From: Lodderomyces elongisporus
Taxonomy: Eukaryota > Ascomycota > Pichiomycetes > Serinales > Debaryomycetaceae
DNA: 64,000 nt
Assembly: GCF_030384665.1 (NCBI RefSeq)
Contig: NC_083679.1
Location: 744,001 to 808,000 of the forward strand
Direction: 5' to 3'
The first letter of the stretch is position 1; each line of letters starts with the position of its first letter. Both the position numbers and the translations under genes were made by a program. The notes under the pieces were generated by a model. The model did not search any database. It was not told the origin of the DNA and was given only the letters and a program-made list of their open reading frames with translations. Shown piece by piece: positions 19,357 to 31,300 of this stretch.

Positions 19357-21078
19357 ATGACTACTTTTTTCAACAACAATACCTTTTTAGGTTTGAGCAA
19401 CAACTCTAACCACTATGAACATATCCAAAAAACCAATTTTGATGATTTTGATGATTCATCTTCATGTACATTGACAATCAACACTGTTGAAGACTTTAGC
19501 CAGGTTTTCAGTATTAATCCTGAATACATTAACCACATTGTTTGTCATGAGAACTCAAGAAAATACAAGGCAAATGCCACAGTTGTTCTTACTGTTGACA
19601 TTACTCAGCCAATTTCTTTTAAAGTGGGTTATAATAATAATTGTTATGAAACCTATAAAAGTTCTGCATTAGGTGCATTACAAATAATTGAAGATGTATC
19701 AATTGAGCAACCAAAATTTAACGGCGTGGACTCATCATTCTCAACAAACAACGATAAAGACAATGCTGCTATGAATATGAATAAATTAGAGCTCGAAGAA
19801 GAAGAGGACGACTTTGAGGAAGTCGAGGAAGTAAAAGTTGCTGATGAAATGGACAATTCTACAACAAACCCACTCATGATTGACGCTAATAAAGATGTTC
19901 ACCAGTGTAACCAGATAAAAAAGGTTAAAGTTAACAGCTTTAAAGAAACTAATATTGCTACAGCAAACAGCTTTGAGAAGAGTCTCAATAAACAACACAA
20001 TTACAATAAATCATCTCAATTTGAAACAAACGACAATTCAACTACTACAACTCCTCCTACTGCTACAACTCCTCCTACTGCTACAACTCCTCCTACTACT
20101 ACAACTCCTCCTACTGCTACAACTCCTCCTACTGCTACAACTCCTCCTCCTACTACTACAACTCCTCCTACTACTACAACTCCTCCTACTACTACAACTC
20201 CTCCTACTACTACAACTCCTCCTACTACTACAACTCCTCCTACTGCTACAACTCCTCCTACTACTACTGCCACTACTGCTACTCCTACCACCACCACCAC
20301 CACCACTACACTTGCTAATAATAATGATAATGGTCCTATTGCAGCAACAGTTGCAGTAGCTGTAAATACCGAGCACAATGAATCAATCCATAGAAGAACT
20401 AGCCCCAAATTCACCTCTATTTTTGACAGTGACTATATTACTACATCACCAACTTTAAAATCAAGTGAACAAAGAGGGAAAAAATCCACCAGCAATTCGC
20501 CCAAAAATAGAGTACAATTTGTCGATTTGATTGATACACAACTGAGTAAAGTGGATTCAAATACCCAATTCGAGTATGAACAAGACAAAATATTTGCTGA
20601 TAATAAGCACCATCCTCAGCCGGAACATAGCCACAAGCACCACTATAATCTGTTCCAAGTTGCAAAAACTAAAGTCAAAGTTAGAGCGTTTTTGCGTAAC
20701 ATAAAAAGCAAATGTCGTACATTTATCCATGATACCGTTCAGTCACGTGCAGACACCGATAAGCAGCTTTTATTCGATACCAAAGGTATGAATAAAGAGA
20801 TGCAGCACAAATTGTTGAACCCGGGTCCTTCCTACTTGAACTATGAACCCGAAATTGCTGGTGCACAAGATTTTATTGAGCAGCAAGTTTCATTAAATTT
20901 TGCCAATAAGGTAAGTTCAGATCTTTGTGGTGCAACTTTGCGTGAAACAAACCCAAAGCATCAGCATATCTCCAATTATGATAAAAGGAATACGCTTTTG
21001 GGCTTTGGCTATGGCGATGAGTCGTTTGGTTTTGATAGTTTGACCAAGGCCAATACCCATTTGAACCAATGTGTATAA
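19357..21078 (+). CDS. unrecognised protein with Thr/Pro minisatellite repeat
   Basis: The protein has 573 residues from an ATG at 19357. I do not recognise the family. Residues 25-110 look folded (SCTLTINTVEDFSQVF, then ATVVLTVDITQPISFKVGY). An acidic stretch follows at about 147-170. Residues 229-310 are a TTPPTA/TTPPTT hexapeptide array. The C-terminal 130 residues look conserved in style, with a basic helix (VKVRAFLRNIKSKCRTFIHDTV) and a LLNPGPSYLNYEPEIAGAQ segment. There is no signal peptide or membrane segment, so an intracellular protein is likely. The repeat resembles mucin-like linkers but here more likely acts as a disordered spacer whose length may vary between strains. It shares a divergent promoter with RPL5. 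Confidence 0.75.
   Translation: MTTFFNNNTFLGLSNNSNHYEHIQKTNFDDFDDSSSCTLTINTVEDFSQVFSINPEYINHIVCHENSRKYKANATVVLTVDITQPISFKVGYNNNCYETYKSSALGALQIIEDVSIEQPKFNGVDSSFSTNNDKDNAAMNMNKLELEEEEDDFEEVEEVKVADEMDNSTTNPLMIDANKDVHQCNQIKKVKVNSFKETNIATANSFEKSLNKQHNYNKSSQFETNDNSTTTTPPTATTPPTATTPPTTTTPPTATTPPTATTPPPTTTTPPTTTTPPTTTTPPTTTTPPTTTTPPTATTPPTTTATTATPTTTTTTTTLANNNDNGPIAATVAVAVNTEHNESIHRRTSPKFTSIFDSDYITTSPTLKSSEQRGKKSTSNSPKNRVQFVDLIDTQLSKVDSNTQFEYEQDKIFADNKHHPQPEHSHKHHYNLFQVAKTKVKVRAFLRNIKSKCRTFIHDTVQSRADTDKQLLFDTKGMNKEMQHKLLNPGPSYLNYEPEIAGAQDFIEQQVSLNFANKVSSDLCGATLRETNPKHQHISNYDKRNTLLGFGYGDESFGFDSLTKANTHLNQCV
20041..20286 (+). repeat. 18-bp coding minisatellite encoding TTPPTA/T
   Basis: An 18-base unit (ACTGCTACAACTCCTCCT and close variants, with one 3-base insertion) repeats about 13 times in frame inside the coding sequence. 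The variants differ mainly at GCT/ACT, which alternates Ala and Thr. Confidence 0.9.
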
Positions 21079-21100
21079 TCAAACAATTTTGCAAAAATAT

Positions 21101-21225
21101 AAAAAAAAAGGAAAAAAAATATAAAAAAACCAAAAAATATAAAAAAAAAGGAAAAAAAATATAAAAAAACCAAAAAATATAAAAAAAAAAGAAAAAAAAT
21201 TATAAAAACCAAAAAAAAAAAAAAT
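21101..21225. repeat. 40-bp A-rich tandem repeat, about three copies
   Basis: A unit of about 40 bases made of A-runs punctuated by TATA, GG and CC recurs nearly three times directly after the upstream gene, with the last copy diverged. Confidence 0.85.
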
Positions 21226-21469
21226 TACTCATTAAATTTAGCCAACATGAGAGTTTGCATTCAGAATGGCTTGATATAATTACAAGTGTATTGCTTTTCA
21301 CTTATTTGCTTTGCTTCGCTTTGAATAGGATGTATTCAGTTTATATTATTTTATCTTCATTAAATGTTACGATGAAAATTATTATGTTTTTTACTTTAAA
21401 ATTGTAATGTTCAGTTTGCAGCAATTGTAGGATAATCCGTGATAAACACTCAGACAAAGGGATAAATTT

Positions 21470-21495
21470 TGACGTCAGAGTGACGTATTCTAGAA
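21470..21495. promoter_or_regulatory. CRE palindrome, half-CRE and heat-shock element cluster
   Basis: TGACGTCA (21470-21477) is followed after three bases by TGACGTA (21481-21487) and directly by TTCTAGAA (21488-21495), an nTTCnnGAAn pair. These are textbook sites for ATF/CREB-type bZIP factors and for Hsf1. Their use here is inferred. Confidence 0.45.
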
Positions 21496-22229
21496 GAAAC
21501 TAAAAAACGTAAAAAAAAAATAAATTAGAACACGACAAAATAAGAGAAGAAAAAAGGACCCCACCACCCCCCTTCCACTTCTTTTCTCTTTCCATTTTTC
21601 CTTTGTTTGAAAAAGATGGAAATTGCATTGCAGCAATCAAGAGCAGATCAAAGACAGGATGATATTAATTGCTGTTGACGCAACAAAGAATAACTTAAGC
21701 AAATGTAAAGATTTTAGATACCATTTGAAGCATAGAAAGTAGGCATAGCTGCAATAACTTTGCCACAAACTTACATCATAATCAGAGTTAAGAAGCAGCT
21801 AGTACGTTTGAAGCTGGAAAATGGTGAATGTAGAAAGAAGAGATTAATCAGTCTCTGTCAATCTTCTCAATATATCCATTACAGGCTCCTTTCTTTTTGT
21901 CCCTTTCCCTTCTTCTAGGTTCCTTTTTCTTTGCCATTTTTTCCCTCTCTTTTTTGATCTTGGTAGGACTAGAATGGCCGGAACTGAATGCAGCTTTACC
22001 AAAAACTTGATGATTGTCCAGAATTGTTGATAAGGAAGGTGGCTTTTATTTCAAGTCAAATCAAATAAGAGAAAAGCAAAAACAAAAAAAAAAATAAAGT
22101 AAATCACCAGAAATAACAAACGGACTTGAGCAAGTATGAAGTTTGCTCTTCCATTAATTACGGTATTGGTAGGATGTGTCATGGTGTGTTCTGCCGTGTA
22201 ATGCACGTGCAATGTACTGTTTTTTTTTT

Positions 22230-22279
22230 GTACAAGTGCAAGTACAAGTACAAGTACAAGTGCAAGTACAAGTACAAGA
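22230..22279. repeat. AAGTAC hexamer array
   Basis: AAGTAC, with some AAGTGC variants, repeats about eight times. The open frame through it starts at TTG and is not a gene. Confidence 0.85.
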
Positions 22280-23004
22280 TTGAAGGAAAGATGTGGTGTA
22301 TTTTATTTTCTATTTTATTTTTTTAAAATCATTTTCTGAAGTATTTTCTGATTTTTGCGTTTCTTTTCATTGTTGTTTGCTTAGATTCTTTCCAAATGTT
22401 TTATCAATGTAGAAGGAATATTGAGAGTGTGAAGAAGAAGTTTGTTGATACGCAAAGTGTATCGTAATATGACATCATAACGTTTTGTTAAGTCAACGTA
22501 TTGATACTCTATATTTTTCTATTGTTTAGTTTTTTTCTTATATCATGGCTGTGTTTGTATTATTGCTTGCAAAGATACTTCTCGACTTTTCGTCCTCTTC
22601 TTCTTCTTCTTCTTACGCTTGGTTTGTTGAGGGAAGCAAGACAGATTTTTGTGTGTGTGGAATCTTTCTGTTTATTGAAAAATGATGTCACTGTGGAGAC
22701 CAGCTCAAGGAGAAGCCCCAAAATTGTGAAGAAGAGAATTGATTGCTGTTAATGGTTATAGTAGGTTATGTAATTATCATGGCTTAAAAAACCTTTCAAA
22801 AAGGAAAATAGAAAAAAGTGATACACAGACATAAAGAGAGATGGAGATACAGATATACACCACAATAGTATAGCCGTTGGTTTTGATGTTTTTATGATTC
22901 TATGATAATTTTATTTTATCATTTTGGAGGTTTGAATGAGGTTCTAGAACCTTTTGATATTTCCGTATTGTAATGTTACACAATACCAAATTTGGATAGA
23001 AGAG

Positions 23005-23062
23005 GAAGAAGAAGAAGAAGAAGAAGAAGAAGAAGAAGAAGAAGAAGAAGAAGAAGAAGAAG
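23005..23062. repeat. GAA/TTC triplet microsatellite
   Basis: About 19 GAA units run almost without interruption. Homopurine-homopyrimidine runs of this length can form triplex DNA. Confidence 0.9.
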
Positions 23063-23278
23063 GAAAGAATTTTCTTCGATTTTTTTTTATTTACGAAGCA
23101 GCTGCCAAAAGAACATTTCAAAGAAATAGGAGGTGGGAATAGGGATGAGTGAAGAGAAAAGAGGATAACAAGGGAAGGTAAATGTAGGAGCATGGAGAGA
23201 GGTCAAAAAAAAGAGGAAACAAATCAAACGAATCCAAAGTTGAAGAGTTCTGTTTCTACCCGGCTCTTACGAAAAGAA

Positions 23279-23283
<5 letters not shown>

Positions 23284-23310
<27 letters not shown>
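23284..23310. repeat. CT/AG dinucleotide microsatellite
   Basis: Thirteen consecutive CT units directly follow a CCGGT sequence. Confidence 0.9.
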
Positions 23311-24816
23311 TAATTTTCAGTTTTCTTTTTCTCTTGGCTTTTGACTTTTATCCGTATCATCAATTTTGGCCCTATAAACATATGTTTAAGTCTTGGAAAT
23401 CATGGGACGGCAGAAGATTTGATTTTTAGACCGTAGTAGAAGGTTAGGTTCATCAAACGTGGTTGAGGTAATTAATTAATATACATATATATATATTTGA
23501 GAGATGAATGAAAAGTATGCTTTATTTTTTTTTTTTGGTCGAGCACGGCTAATGGTTTGGTTCATATGATTAACTTTGTATTGCAATACCGGTTATTCAA
23601 AACTTCGGGACATGTCTTTCTTTTAATTATTTAATCCTTTAATTATTTAATTTTTTTCTTATTTTTTTATTTATTTTATTGGGAAACAATTTGACAGAAT
23701 GGCGGATCTTTTTTTCCGAGCAAATTTATAGCATGTACCAATACAGGAAAAATAATAATAAGTAAATAAATATAGTAAGAAAGAGGGAAGATGAAGTGAA
23801 AATTAGATTATATTTTGTTAGTTGATCCTTTCATTAGGCTGAGTATTGGTGTTTATGAAAGAGAGGAAAGCTAAAGTAAAGTAAAGTAAAGTAATGTAAA
23901 GTACTATTGCCTATACTTCCAAGACAAAGATGTTGTTGATGATTTATCCTTTCCTTTCCACTCTGTTTTTTGGGTATTAGATGTAACATCGGTTGGAAAT
24001 GGTGTACTATTCTATACTCAAAATTTTCTTTTTCTCTCCTTTTCAAGTTAATCAAGATTTTTCTAGGCCACCACCATACGGTGGGTGAGGTTTTTATTTT
24101 TGAAAAAAAAAATTAATTTGGCTCATTCGGGGGGAGAAATCCAAATGAGAGAAATAAAAGGTAATGTTTCTGTTCAGTTTTGTATCGTCTTTCTTTCTTT
24201 CTTTCTTTCTTATTTTTCTTTTTTTTGTTAATTAGAACCGATGAAGAGACAAAAATAAAAGACGAGTGGCGGAATAGGAGGAGATGAGAAATTGATAATA
24301 GTGTCGAACAAGCAAAGAATATGATTGTAGATTGGTTGGTTGGGGGAAGGTTAGGGCACCAAACCGGTTATTGAATGTAGTTTAAATTGGGAGAAATAAC
24401 GCGTCGTCATAAAATCTCTCTACGTTCTTTGCGCTCTTTGCGCTCTTTGCGTTCCTTCTTCTTCTTCTTTTAATTTCTCTTAAAATTAATTATCTATCTA
24501 TCTATCTGGTTTGTAGAAAAGAGACCATCAGCCCATAATCTACGTGGTTAGGAGAGGTATGACTTCAAGTGGTGGTGTTCGTAGCAGATATAGTGGTCAT
24601 TACGGAGAGGGAAGTGGGAAGGAGGGGGAAGGAGCAGAAACAGTGCAAAGACCAAAAGCGGTTCAAGTGTGACAAGCTGAGGTCCAGAATGAGTATTTGT
24701 AATCTATAGTTTATTTAGTTACTCCCAGTTGGTGGTTTGTATTAAAATTAGTCAATGATGGTTTATATGAGGGACTTTTAATGCACTATATGTATATCTA
24801 ATTTTATTCCTTACTA

Positions 24817-24847
<31 letters not shown>

Positions 24848-26142
24848 TTCAACCAATAACACGGGTCGCAGAAGCAGCAGCAGCAGCAGTAGGAAAGAGT
24901 GGGTCTAAATGGGAAGTTTAAAAATGTTCAACAGGTTTCTCGGATGTAATTTGTCATCATCATTATCCTACTTCTCTTACACCCACTCCCACTATGAGTG
25001 AAAAAAAAACAGGAAAAAAAAAAGAATAGTTAATTAAAAAAACTTTACAATCAAACAATCAATTCTTTATTACTCAATATCTTCACAGTCGTTCTATCCG
25101 AGCCATATCATGATTAATAAAATATAGGACAATTTTTTTTTATTTTTTTATTTTATATTTTTTCTATAGCGTTCCGGATTTTTCTTTCCGCAAATTCATT
25201 TAAATCCGCACTATTACGGTAAATGAAGATAAATATAAATATGACATTTTGATATACGCATTTACCAGTATTGTTAGTAAAAGAGCTGCTTCGATTTACT
25301 AATTGTGGTGTTAAAGATTGAAAAGTCGTTTATACTATATAGATCAAAAATGGGTATCTCTCTTCCTCCTATTTTTTTTGTTTTCTATCTTTTTTAACTG
25401 TAATAGTTATAAGCGATGGGAACTTTAGAGTCACGGTTAATCAAATAATTAAAATATATAAAACAGGATAAAAGAGATGTATCTCTACAAAACTAGAACT
25501 CTGTTTAAACTTTCTACTTCAATCCTCTGTCTCTTCGGATATTAAGGAACAAATGAAACAGGTTAAAAGTGGAAAAAGAAAGAAAGAAGGTAAAAATATT
25601 CATCAAAGAGGTTACGGCCATCGGAGAAATGTCTGAATGTCTGAATGTCGAAAAAATAAATAAAATAAATAAAATTAAATTAAATAAATTAAATAAAATT
25701 AAATAAAAAAAAAATTAAAAAAGCGCGCAGAGTGCATTACCCGAGACCGAAGTTTTGTGAGATTTCAAATGGAATGGAACAACTAAAGAGAAGAGAAGAG
25801 CAAAATATTACGGAACGGGCCCACAAGCACATTGATAAAAAGGACATATCAAATTGATTCTACATTAATTTGTAGTATCTTTTTTTATATCTTATTTTGA
25901 GTCAGGATAGTTCACAGTAGGACAATAATTTTCTCAGTACTTTCTTCAGTCCTTTACTTTGCGTTGCATTTCGACAAGTAGTAATTTCCGAAGTTTTTCT
26001 CTTTCCTTTTCTTTTCTTTCCTTTACTTTACTTAGTTTTCATTATCTATTGGGAGTTTGCTATATGGTAAACGAATGTTCTTTTTTTCATTTATTCTTTT
26101 TTTTTTTTTTGGTTTCAACAAGAGCTAGCTAGACTCCATGGC

Positions 26143-26150
26143 TGACGTCA
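26143..26150. promoter_or_regulatory. second CRE palindrome (TGACGTCA)
   Basis: A perfect TGACGTCA lies about 1 kb upstream of the ECM13-like start codon, in the same gene-free region as the CRE cluster at 21470. It could bind an ATF/CREB-type bZIP factor; function is inferred. Confidence 0.4.
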
Positions 26151-26642
26151 GTGTGGACCCAAGCAAGACTGCGAAATAAAAGAAGAAGAGAGAAGAAAAA
26201 AAAATTTCTTTTCTTTTCTTTTGTCTCTCTTTCTCTCTCTCTGTTTCTTCTATTCACATATACTAAATTCTGTATCAATCATTATTAATTTCTCATTCAT
26301 TTTTAATATTTATTTTGATTAGTTGCTTGTAGAGATTCAATAATTAGTCTAGACTCGTGGATTAAATAAATAAAAAAGAAAGAAAGAAAAGAAAAAAATA
26401 AAAAAGCAATCTCTACTAGCGAAGTGTCCGTTTAGTTTTGCAGTTTCTTTTAGTTCTTGCTTCTTGCTTCTTGTCTTGCTTCTTCTTGCTTCTTCTTCTC
26501 TTGGTGTGTGTCTGTGTCTGTGTCTGTGTCTCTCCTATTCCGCGCAATTTAAGAAAATAAATAAAATAAAAAAATAAAAAAATAAAAAAATAAAAAAAAT
26601 AAAATCCATCGGCTATTAAAAAACAAAAAAATTAATTACTCA

Positions 26643-26669
26643 GCTGCTGCTGCTGCTGCTGCTGCTGCT
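26643..26669. repeat. CTG/CAG triplet microsatellite
   Basis: Nine CTG units lie about 470 bp upstream of the next start codon, outside any coding sequence. Confidence 0.9.
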
Positions 26670-26840
26670 TAACTATATGCGTCATACCCACTATTCTGCT
26701 TTTCCCTTCATCTATTGTACCTTTTTGATATACCCATGTATATATAAGGCACACAAGAGAACCCACTTGTCCACATTTTTTTGTTGATCTCTTTGAAAAT
26801 GCTATTTTGAAATATTACAAACTCAACCACAGCTTAACAG

Positions 26841-26872
26841 TTCTACAGTTCTACAGTTCTACAGTTCTACAG
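26841..26872. repeat. TTCTACAG octamer array
   Basis: Four exact TTCTACAG units are followed by related AGTTATAA/AGTTCTAC pieces, about 270-300 bp before the start codon at 27140. Confidence 0.85.
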
Positions 26873-27139
26873 CTATAAAGTTATAAAGTTCTACGGCTTG
26901 CAGCTATTCTACTTTTAATATCTTCATTTTTTTGCTCTTACCATACTATTCCGTTTCCTTTGACATTATACACTTCCTCTTTATACCAAAGGATCTGACG
27001 AAACTAATTTTAGCTTTCCCCTAATCAGATCTTCCCCACCAACACAAGCAACTACGATTTCACTTTAACCAAGACCCGCTTGTTATTCTTGCGCAAGTAC
27101 CCAACACCATAACTCCCAATTCTGGCAAACATCCCCAAA

Positions 27140-28387
27140 ATGTCCATGTCATTTGCCCAAACATATATCTTGGCCAGTAAAGTGAGGTCCAAGCTCACCA
27201 AGGAAGCCTCTTCACCAAAATCAAGTTTGCGCAATTTGGTGACACAAGCAAATATGTTGGATAATTTGATGGATTATATCAGTGAAGAAACTGAGAAGCG
27301 TACCAAAAGAAACCAAGAAGAAGAAAAACAAAGAAGAGAGGTTGTATTCAACATTCCAGTGACCAATAACCACAAGCCAAGAAGAAGCAGTGGCTTAGCC
27401 TCCAACACTCGTAATACCATTAATGGTACTACCACAAGCACTAGCGCCGCCACATCTGAACCATTATACAAGACATCTATCACTGAATACGAAATAGATT
27501 CAGACTCAGACTCTGACTCAGATTCTGATGAAGACAGTGATAGTGATTATGACTCAGACGACGATGTAGATGATGTTTATGACGATGCTATTTACGATGA
27601 CAATGTTGCTGAGATTCACCAACTCAGCGACGTCATTTTCGATACACCACAAAGCTCAAAGAACAATTATACCCACATTCCACAGATCGTTGACCATCAA
27701 ACATTTAACACGTCCCATACAATGGTTGATGATGAAGATACCGAGAGCGAAAGTGACTCACTGGTGTACTCTTCTGGAGACGACTCTGACGATTATTATA
27801 TCTACTCTGATCCTGAAGAAGAGATAGAAGAACAGAAACAGAAACAGGAACAGGAACATGAACAAGAGCAAAATAGAGTGCCCAGAACATTGGTGACATC
27901 TCCCTCATACAAACAATTACCAACCTTGGATTTGTCATTGAACTCCATTGAAGAAGAAGAGGAAGAGGAAGAGGAAGAAGACATGGATCTGGATAATTAT
28001 TCCACAGAAGATGAGTGCCAAACGCTTATTGTTGGTGATGAAGATCGAAGAATGGAGATGGAGATGGAGATGGAAAATGAGATTGGTCATGTACCGGAGT
28101 TATCAAGAACGCATCTGTTAACTGACGACGAAGCAGATCACTTAGTACAACATCACCATCAAATCATTTCACCTTTTGAAGAAGAAGAAGAAGAAAAAGA
28201 AGTGAAAACACTATTACATAATGGAAAGACCATGCAGCAGCATCAACAACATAAGCAATACCAACAGGAGTACCACAGCCATCACAACAGTCACAACAAC
28301 CATATTCAAGACAATAAAGTGGGTGTGCAAATACAAGTTCCTGGTTTATTCAAACATGATAATATCACCATTGAACAGATTTGTTGA
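27140..28387 (+). CDS. acidic protein with ECM13-like N-terminal motif
   Basis: The protein has 415 residues; an alternative ATG lies two codons in. The first 55 residues form the only folded-looking part, with FAQTYILASKVRSKL, then SSLRNLVTQANMLDNLM and a charged helix. I associate this LA-x-K-x-RSKL ... LR-LV-QANMLD pattern with the fungal Ecm13/YJR115W group, from memory. The rest is strongly acidic and disordered: an Asp/Ser array near 115-140, further DSD and DDE clusters, long Glu runs, a Met/Glu repeat (about 308-314), and a Gln/His-rich stretch near 365-395. No signal peptide or membrane segment is present. ECM13 itself is poorly understood, so no function can be given. The 6 kb of gene-free DNA upstream suggests complex regulation. 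Confidence 0.7.
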   Translation: MSMSFAQTYILASKVRSKLTKEASSPKSSLRNLVTQANMLDNLMDYISEETEKRTKRNQEEEKQRREVVFNIPVTNNHKPRRSSGLASNTRNTINGTTTSTSAATSEPLYKTSITEYEIDSDSDSDSDSDEDSDSDYDSDDDVDDVYDDAIYDDNVAEIHQLSDVIFDTPQSSKNNYTHIPQIVDHQTFNTSHTMVDDEDTESESDSLVYSSGDDSDDYYIYSDPEEEIEEQKQKQEQEHEQEQNRVPRTLVTSPSYKQLPTLDLSLNSIEEEEEEEEEEDMDLDNYSTEDECQTLIVGDEDRRMEMEMEMENEIGHVPELSRTHLLTDDEADHLVQHHHQIISPFEEEEEEKEVKTLLHNGKTMQQHQQHKQYQQEYHSHHNSHNNHIQDNKVGVQIQVPGLFKHDNITIEQIC

Positions 28388-31300
28388 GTTTGGCCGATTT
28401 CAACTTTTAAGTTCTTTGCAAACTTGCTTATGAGACCAATGATGATTCCTTATTTTTTTTTTCTTTTTGCCTTTTTGCCTTTTTGCCTTTTTGTTTTACT
28501 TTGATTTTCACGAATGACTGAGCTTATGATTTCCCTATTTATTTCAATTCTTTTGATGATAATGATTTACTTCATCACTACAACAACCTTGCTTATAGAT
28601 TACATACAGATATACATATATTCATATACAAAGAGCATTGTTATTGAGGGTTTTTTTTTTTTTTGTCAAAGATGCCAATCCTCAAAAACTTTGTGTGTTC
28701 TTTAATATGTATATTTTTTTGATAGAATGACAATTACAATTTTCCTTTCAATAGTACCTATTTTCTCCCAGAAAAAGATAAATATGTGGATCTAACATTG
28801 TAGTTTTTGTTATCAAGTTCAACCTTTACTTTTCCCTTTTCTCTCTTCAGTTTTCTCTTTTTTTTTTGACTTTAATTCCCCATTTTCCTATTGTCTTGTT
28901 GCAGCTGATGCAACAGCAATGACTCATTTGGTAGTGTTTGGCATAGTAAAGATAAAGAGCAAAAGAACAAAAACACATCGTACGAGTTTTTGCATCATTT
29001 AACAAACGTTGGAAAGATTTAATAAAAAAAAATAAAGGAAAAAGAAACACTGATAACCATATTCCCAGTAAGCGAGAAGTTGGCGGGTGGATGGAAAGGG
29101 AAGAGGAGGGGGGGGGAAGAAAGAGAGAAGGAAACAGGGTGTAACTTGAATATACAGAAAGAAAATAGCAAGGTCAAGTGTAGACAATGGAAGGGGAAAG
29201 AATTGAAAATGGAAAAAATTGAATGTAAAAACAAAAGAAAAAAAGAAAAGATTATTGCAAATCGGGTATTCAACAAAAATAATACCTAGCGCATTTACTT
29301 GACCCTAAAAGTTATCTGGTTCAATTTTCTTTTTCCTTTCACTTTTTTCACTTTTTTTTTGATTTCCCCTTTTTTCTTTATTTTCATTTTATTTTCTTTA
29401 TTTTATTTTAATTTATTTTAATTTTTAAGTTTTTCGTTTTACGTCATGCGAAATATTAATTCTTTTTTCTTTTTTATTTCTTTTTTCTGTTTGGACGGAC
29501 CCGAGATTTGGCCAAAAAAGAACTAAGAAAAAAAATATTTAAAATGATCTGGACGGAGATATGGGGTTAGCGGAGTTAAGGAACAGTTGATTATTTTTAA
29601 TACGGCCGTAAGTTTTGTATTTTTGCTTCTCTTTCCTCATTTGTCCTTCCTTACACACTTACTTTTATTTTGGCAAATATATAAACAGTAACTAGTAAAG
29701 ATCCAAGAAGTAAAGAAAATATTGTTAAAGAGAGAGAGAGAGAGATCTATAATACATCAACACATTGTAAGGGTTAAGAAGATTATAATATTCCTTTAAA
29801 TAAGCAGACTAAAAAACCAAGAATAGCAAAATAGAGATTACATTACTGAGTCTTGCAGTACCAACAGAAATAGAGTCTACCAGTTCTTTTGAATCCATAA
29901 ACCACACTAACGTTGTAACAAATGTTACAAAGTAGGAAAAAAACAAAAAACAAAAATAATCCATTTCCCAATTATCCCCATAAAACGATTTCCTTAATAC
30001 TTTGGATTTCAAATTTAAATTTGGCTTGTCTTTCTTTCTTTCCTTTTTTCTCTCTTTAGCCCTATTTTCTTTTTTGGTATATCAAAACACTTTTGAAACT
30101 GGAGCAACCGGTAATAAAATTCAGCATACTAAAAACTCTTTTAACCACTTGATATAGGTCATCTCAATAATAAATATGAATCATCTGATAAAGTAAAACA
30201 TATTGCATTGGAAATCATTTAAAATTGTGGGGTATTCTCTGGCTATAAAAACAAAACCATCTTTACGGAGGGGAAAGGCGAAAGGGAGAGAGAAAAAAAG
30301 TTTGTGCATCACGGTACCTAGGAAAGAAGTTTTCAAATAACAAAGAATGGAATAACAGATTGAGTAATTATACTTTAATTATACTTTTTTCATGTACGAA
30401 ATGGAAATGACCTATATAATATGATCTCCTGAAGAAGTAAAAAAAGAGAATAAAACCAAAAAAGAAAAAAAGAAAGAAAGAAAAAAAGAAAAAAAGAAAA
30501 ACCTGTCATGACATGCGTTATGAATCTAATATATCTAACGTAAGTTATTATAGTTGTGTACTTGAAGTTTGTGTTTGCAATGTCTTCCCAATAGGCAATA
30601 TATTATCAAGATGGATAATTGAGTGCAATGAGTGAAAAATTACTACAAAATGTTGGGTTAAATGTAACTAGCATGTCATTATCCTATTTTCATTTATTTA
30701 GTATGTTCTTTTAATTTATTTAGGTTATTTTGCTTTTCTATATTTTTTTTCACCTTCATTTGACATTGACCCCACATATCGGTTATAAAATGAAATAGAA
30801 TATAATTTTGTATGTACAGAATAATACAAAAAAGTAAAATGTATATTCGGTGATCTTTCTTCGTAATTTTCAATTTGCGCTGTTTTTATTTTTATTTATT
30901 TTTTTATTTTTATTTTTTTATTTTTATTTATTCATTTTTATTTATTAAAAAAAAACAACAGTTAGATGATCAAAAATTATACCGATCGGTAACAAGTATT
31001 CATTTTATTGTCGCCGAAAGAAGAAAGTTATCTAACGCGTCTTTAACGAATATATTTATCAAAAAGTAAAATTAAGTACAGATAAATATTTATGGAGCAA
31101 TACCTTTTGGAATGGCAGTTATATAAGGTAAGTTTGCAAAAAAAAACGTATTACTGACTTTACACCAAACTCTTTGTTCTTTATTCTTTTCTTTCTTTTT
31201 CCTCCTTTTTCTTTTTTATGTCAAATTTATATGCAAGGTATTTGGCTAGGTTTTATCTGATCCTTTGTTTGAACATCACATTTTCTATAATCCTTTAGTA

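Larger units (their letters stand above)
21079..27139. other. 6 kb gene-free region upstream of the ECM13-like gene
   Basis: I see no credible protein or RNA gene. The region opens with a 40-bp A-rich tandem repeat. It then holds a CRE/heat-shock-element cluster at 21470-21495, a CACGTG at 22204-22209, an AAGTAC-type hexamer array, GAA, CT, TTTC, TATC, GCA and CTG microsatellites, a TTTGCGCTC triple repeat near 24425-24453, a second CRE palindrome at 26143, and a TTCTACAG octamer array 300 bp before the next start codon. Both neighbours read rightward, so most of this is upstream of the gene at 27140. Its size is typical of heavily regulated genes in this clade. Confidence 0.5.

Noticed and set aside
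20016..20414. Long antisense Val/Gly frame across the minisatellite
   Set aside because: Repeats of 18 bp keep several frames open on both strands; only the plus-strand gene has non-repeat flanks that look coding.
22126..22326. 66-codon Lys/Tyr/Cys frame through the AAGTAC array
   Set aside because: It starts at TTG and consists largely of the repeat.
29809..30081. Minus-strand hydrophobic frame of about 85 codons
   Set aside because: It looks mildly protein-like, but it has no ATG start, follows a TGA, contains T-run-derived Phe stretches, and I found no donor or branch site for an upstream exon.
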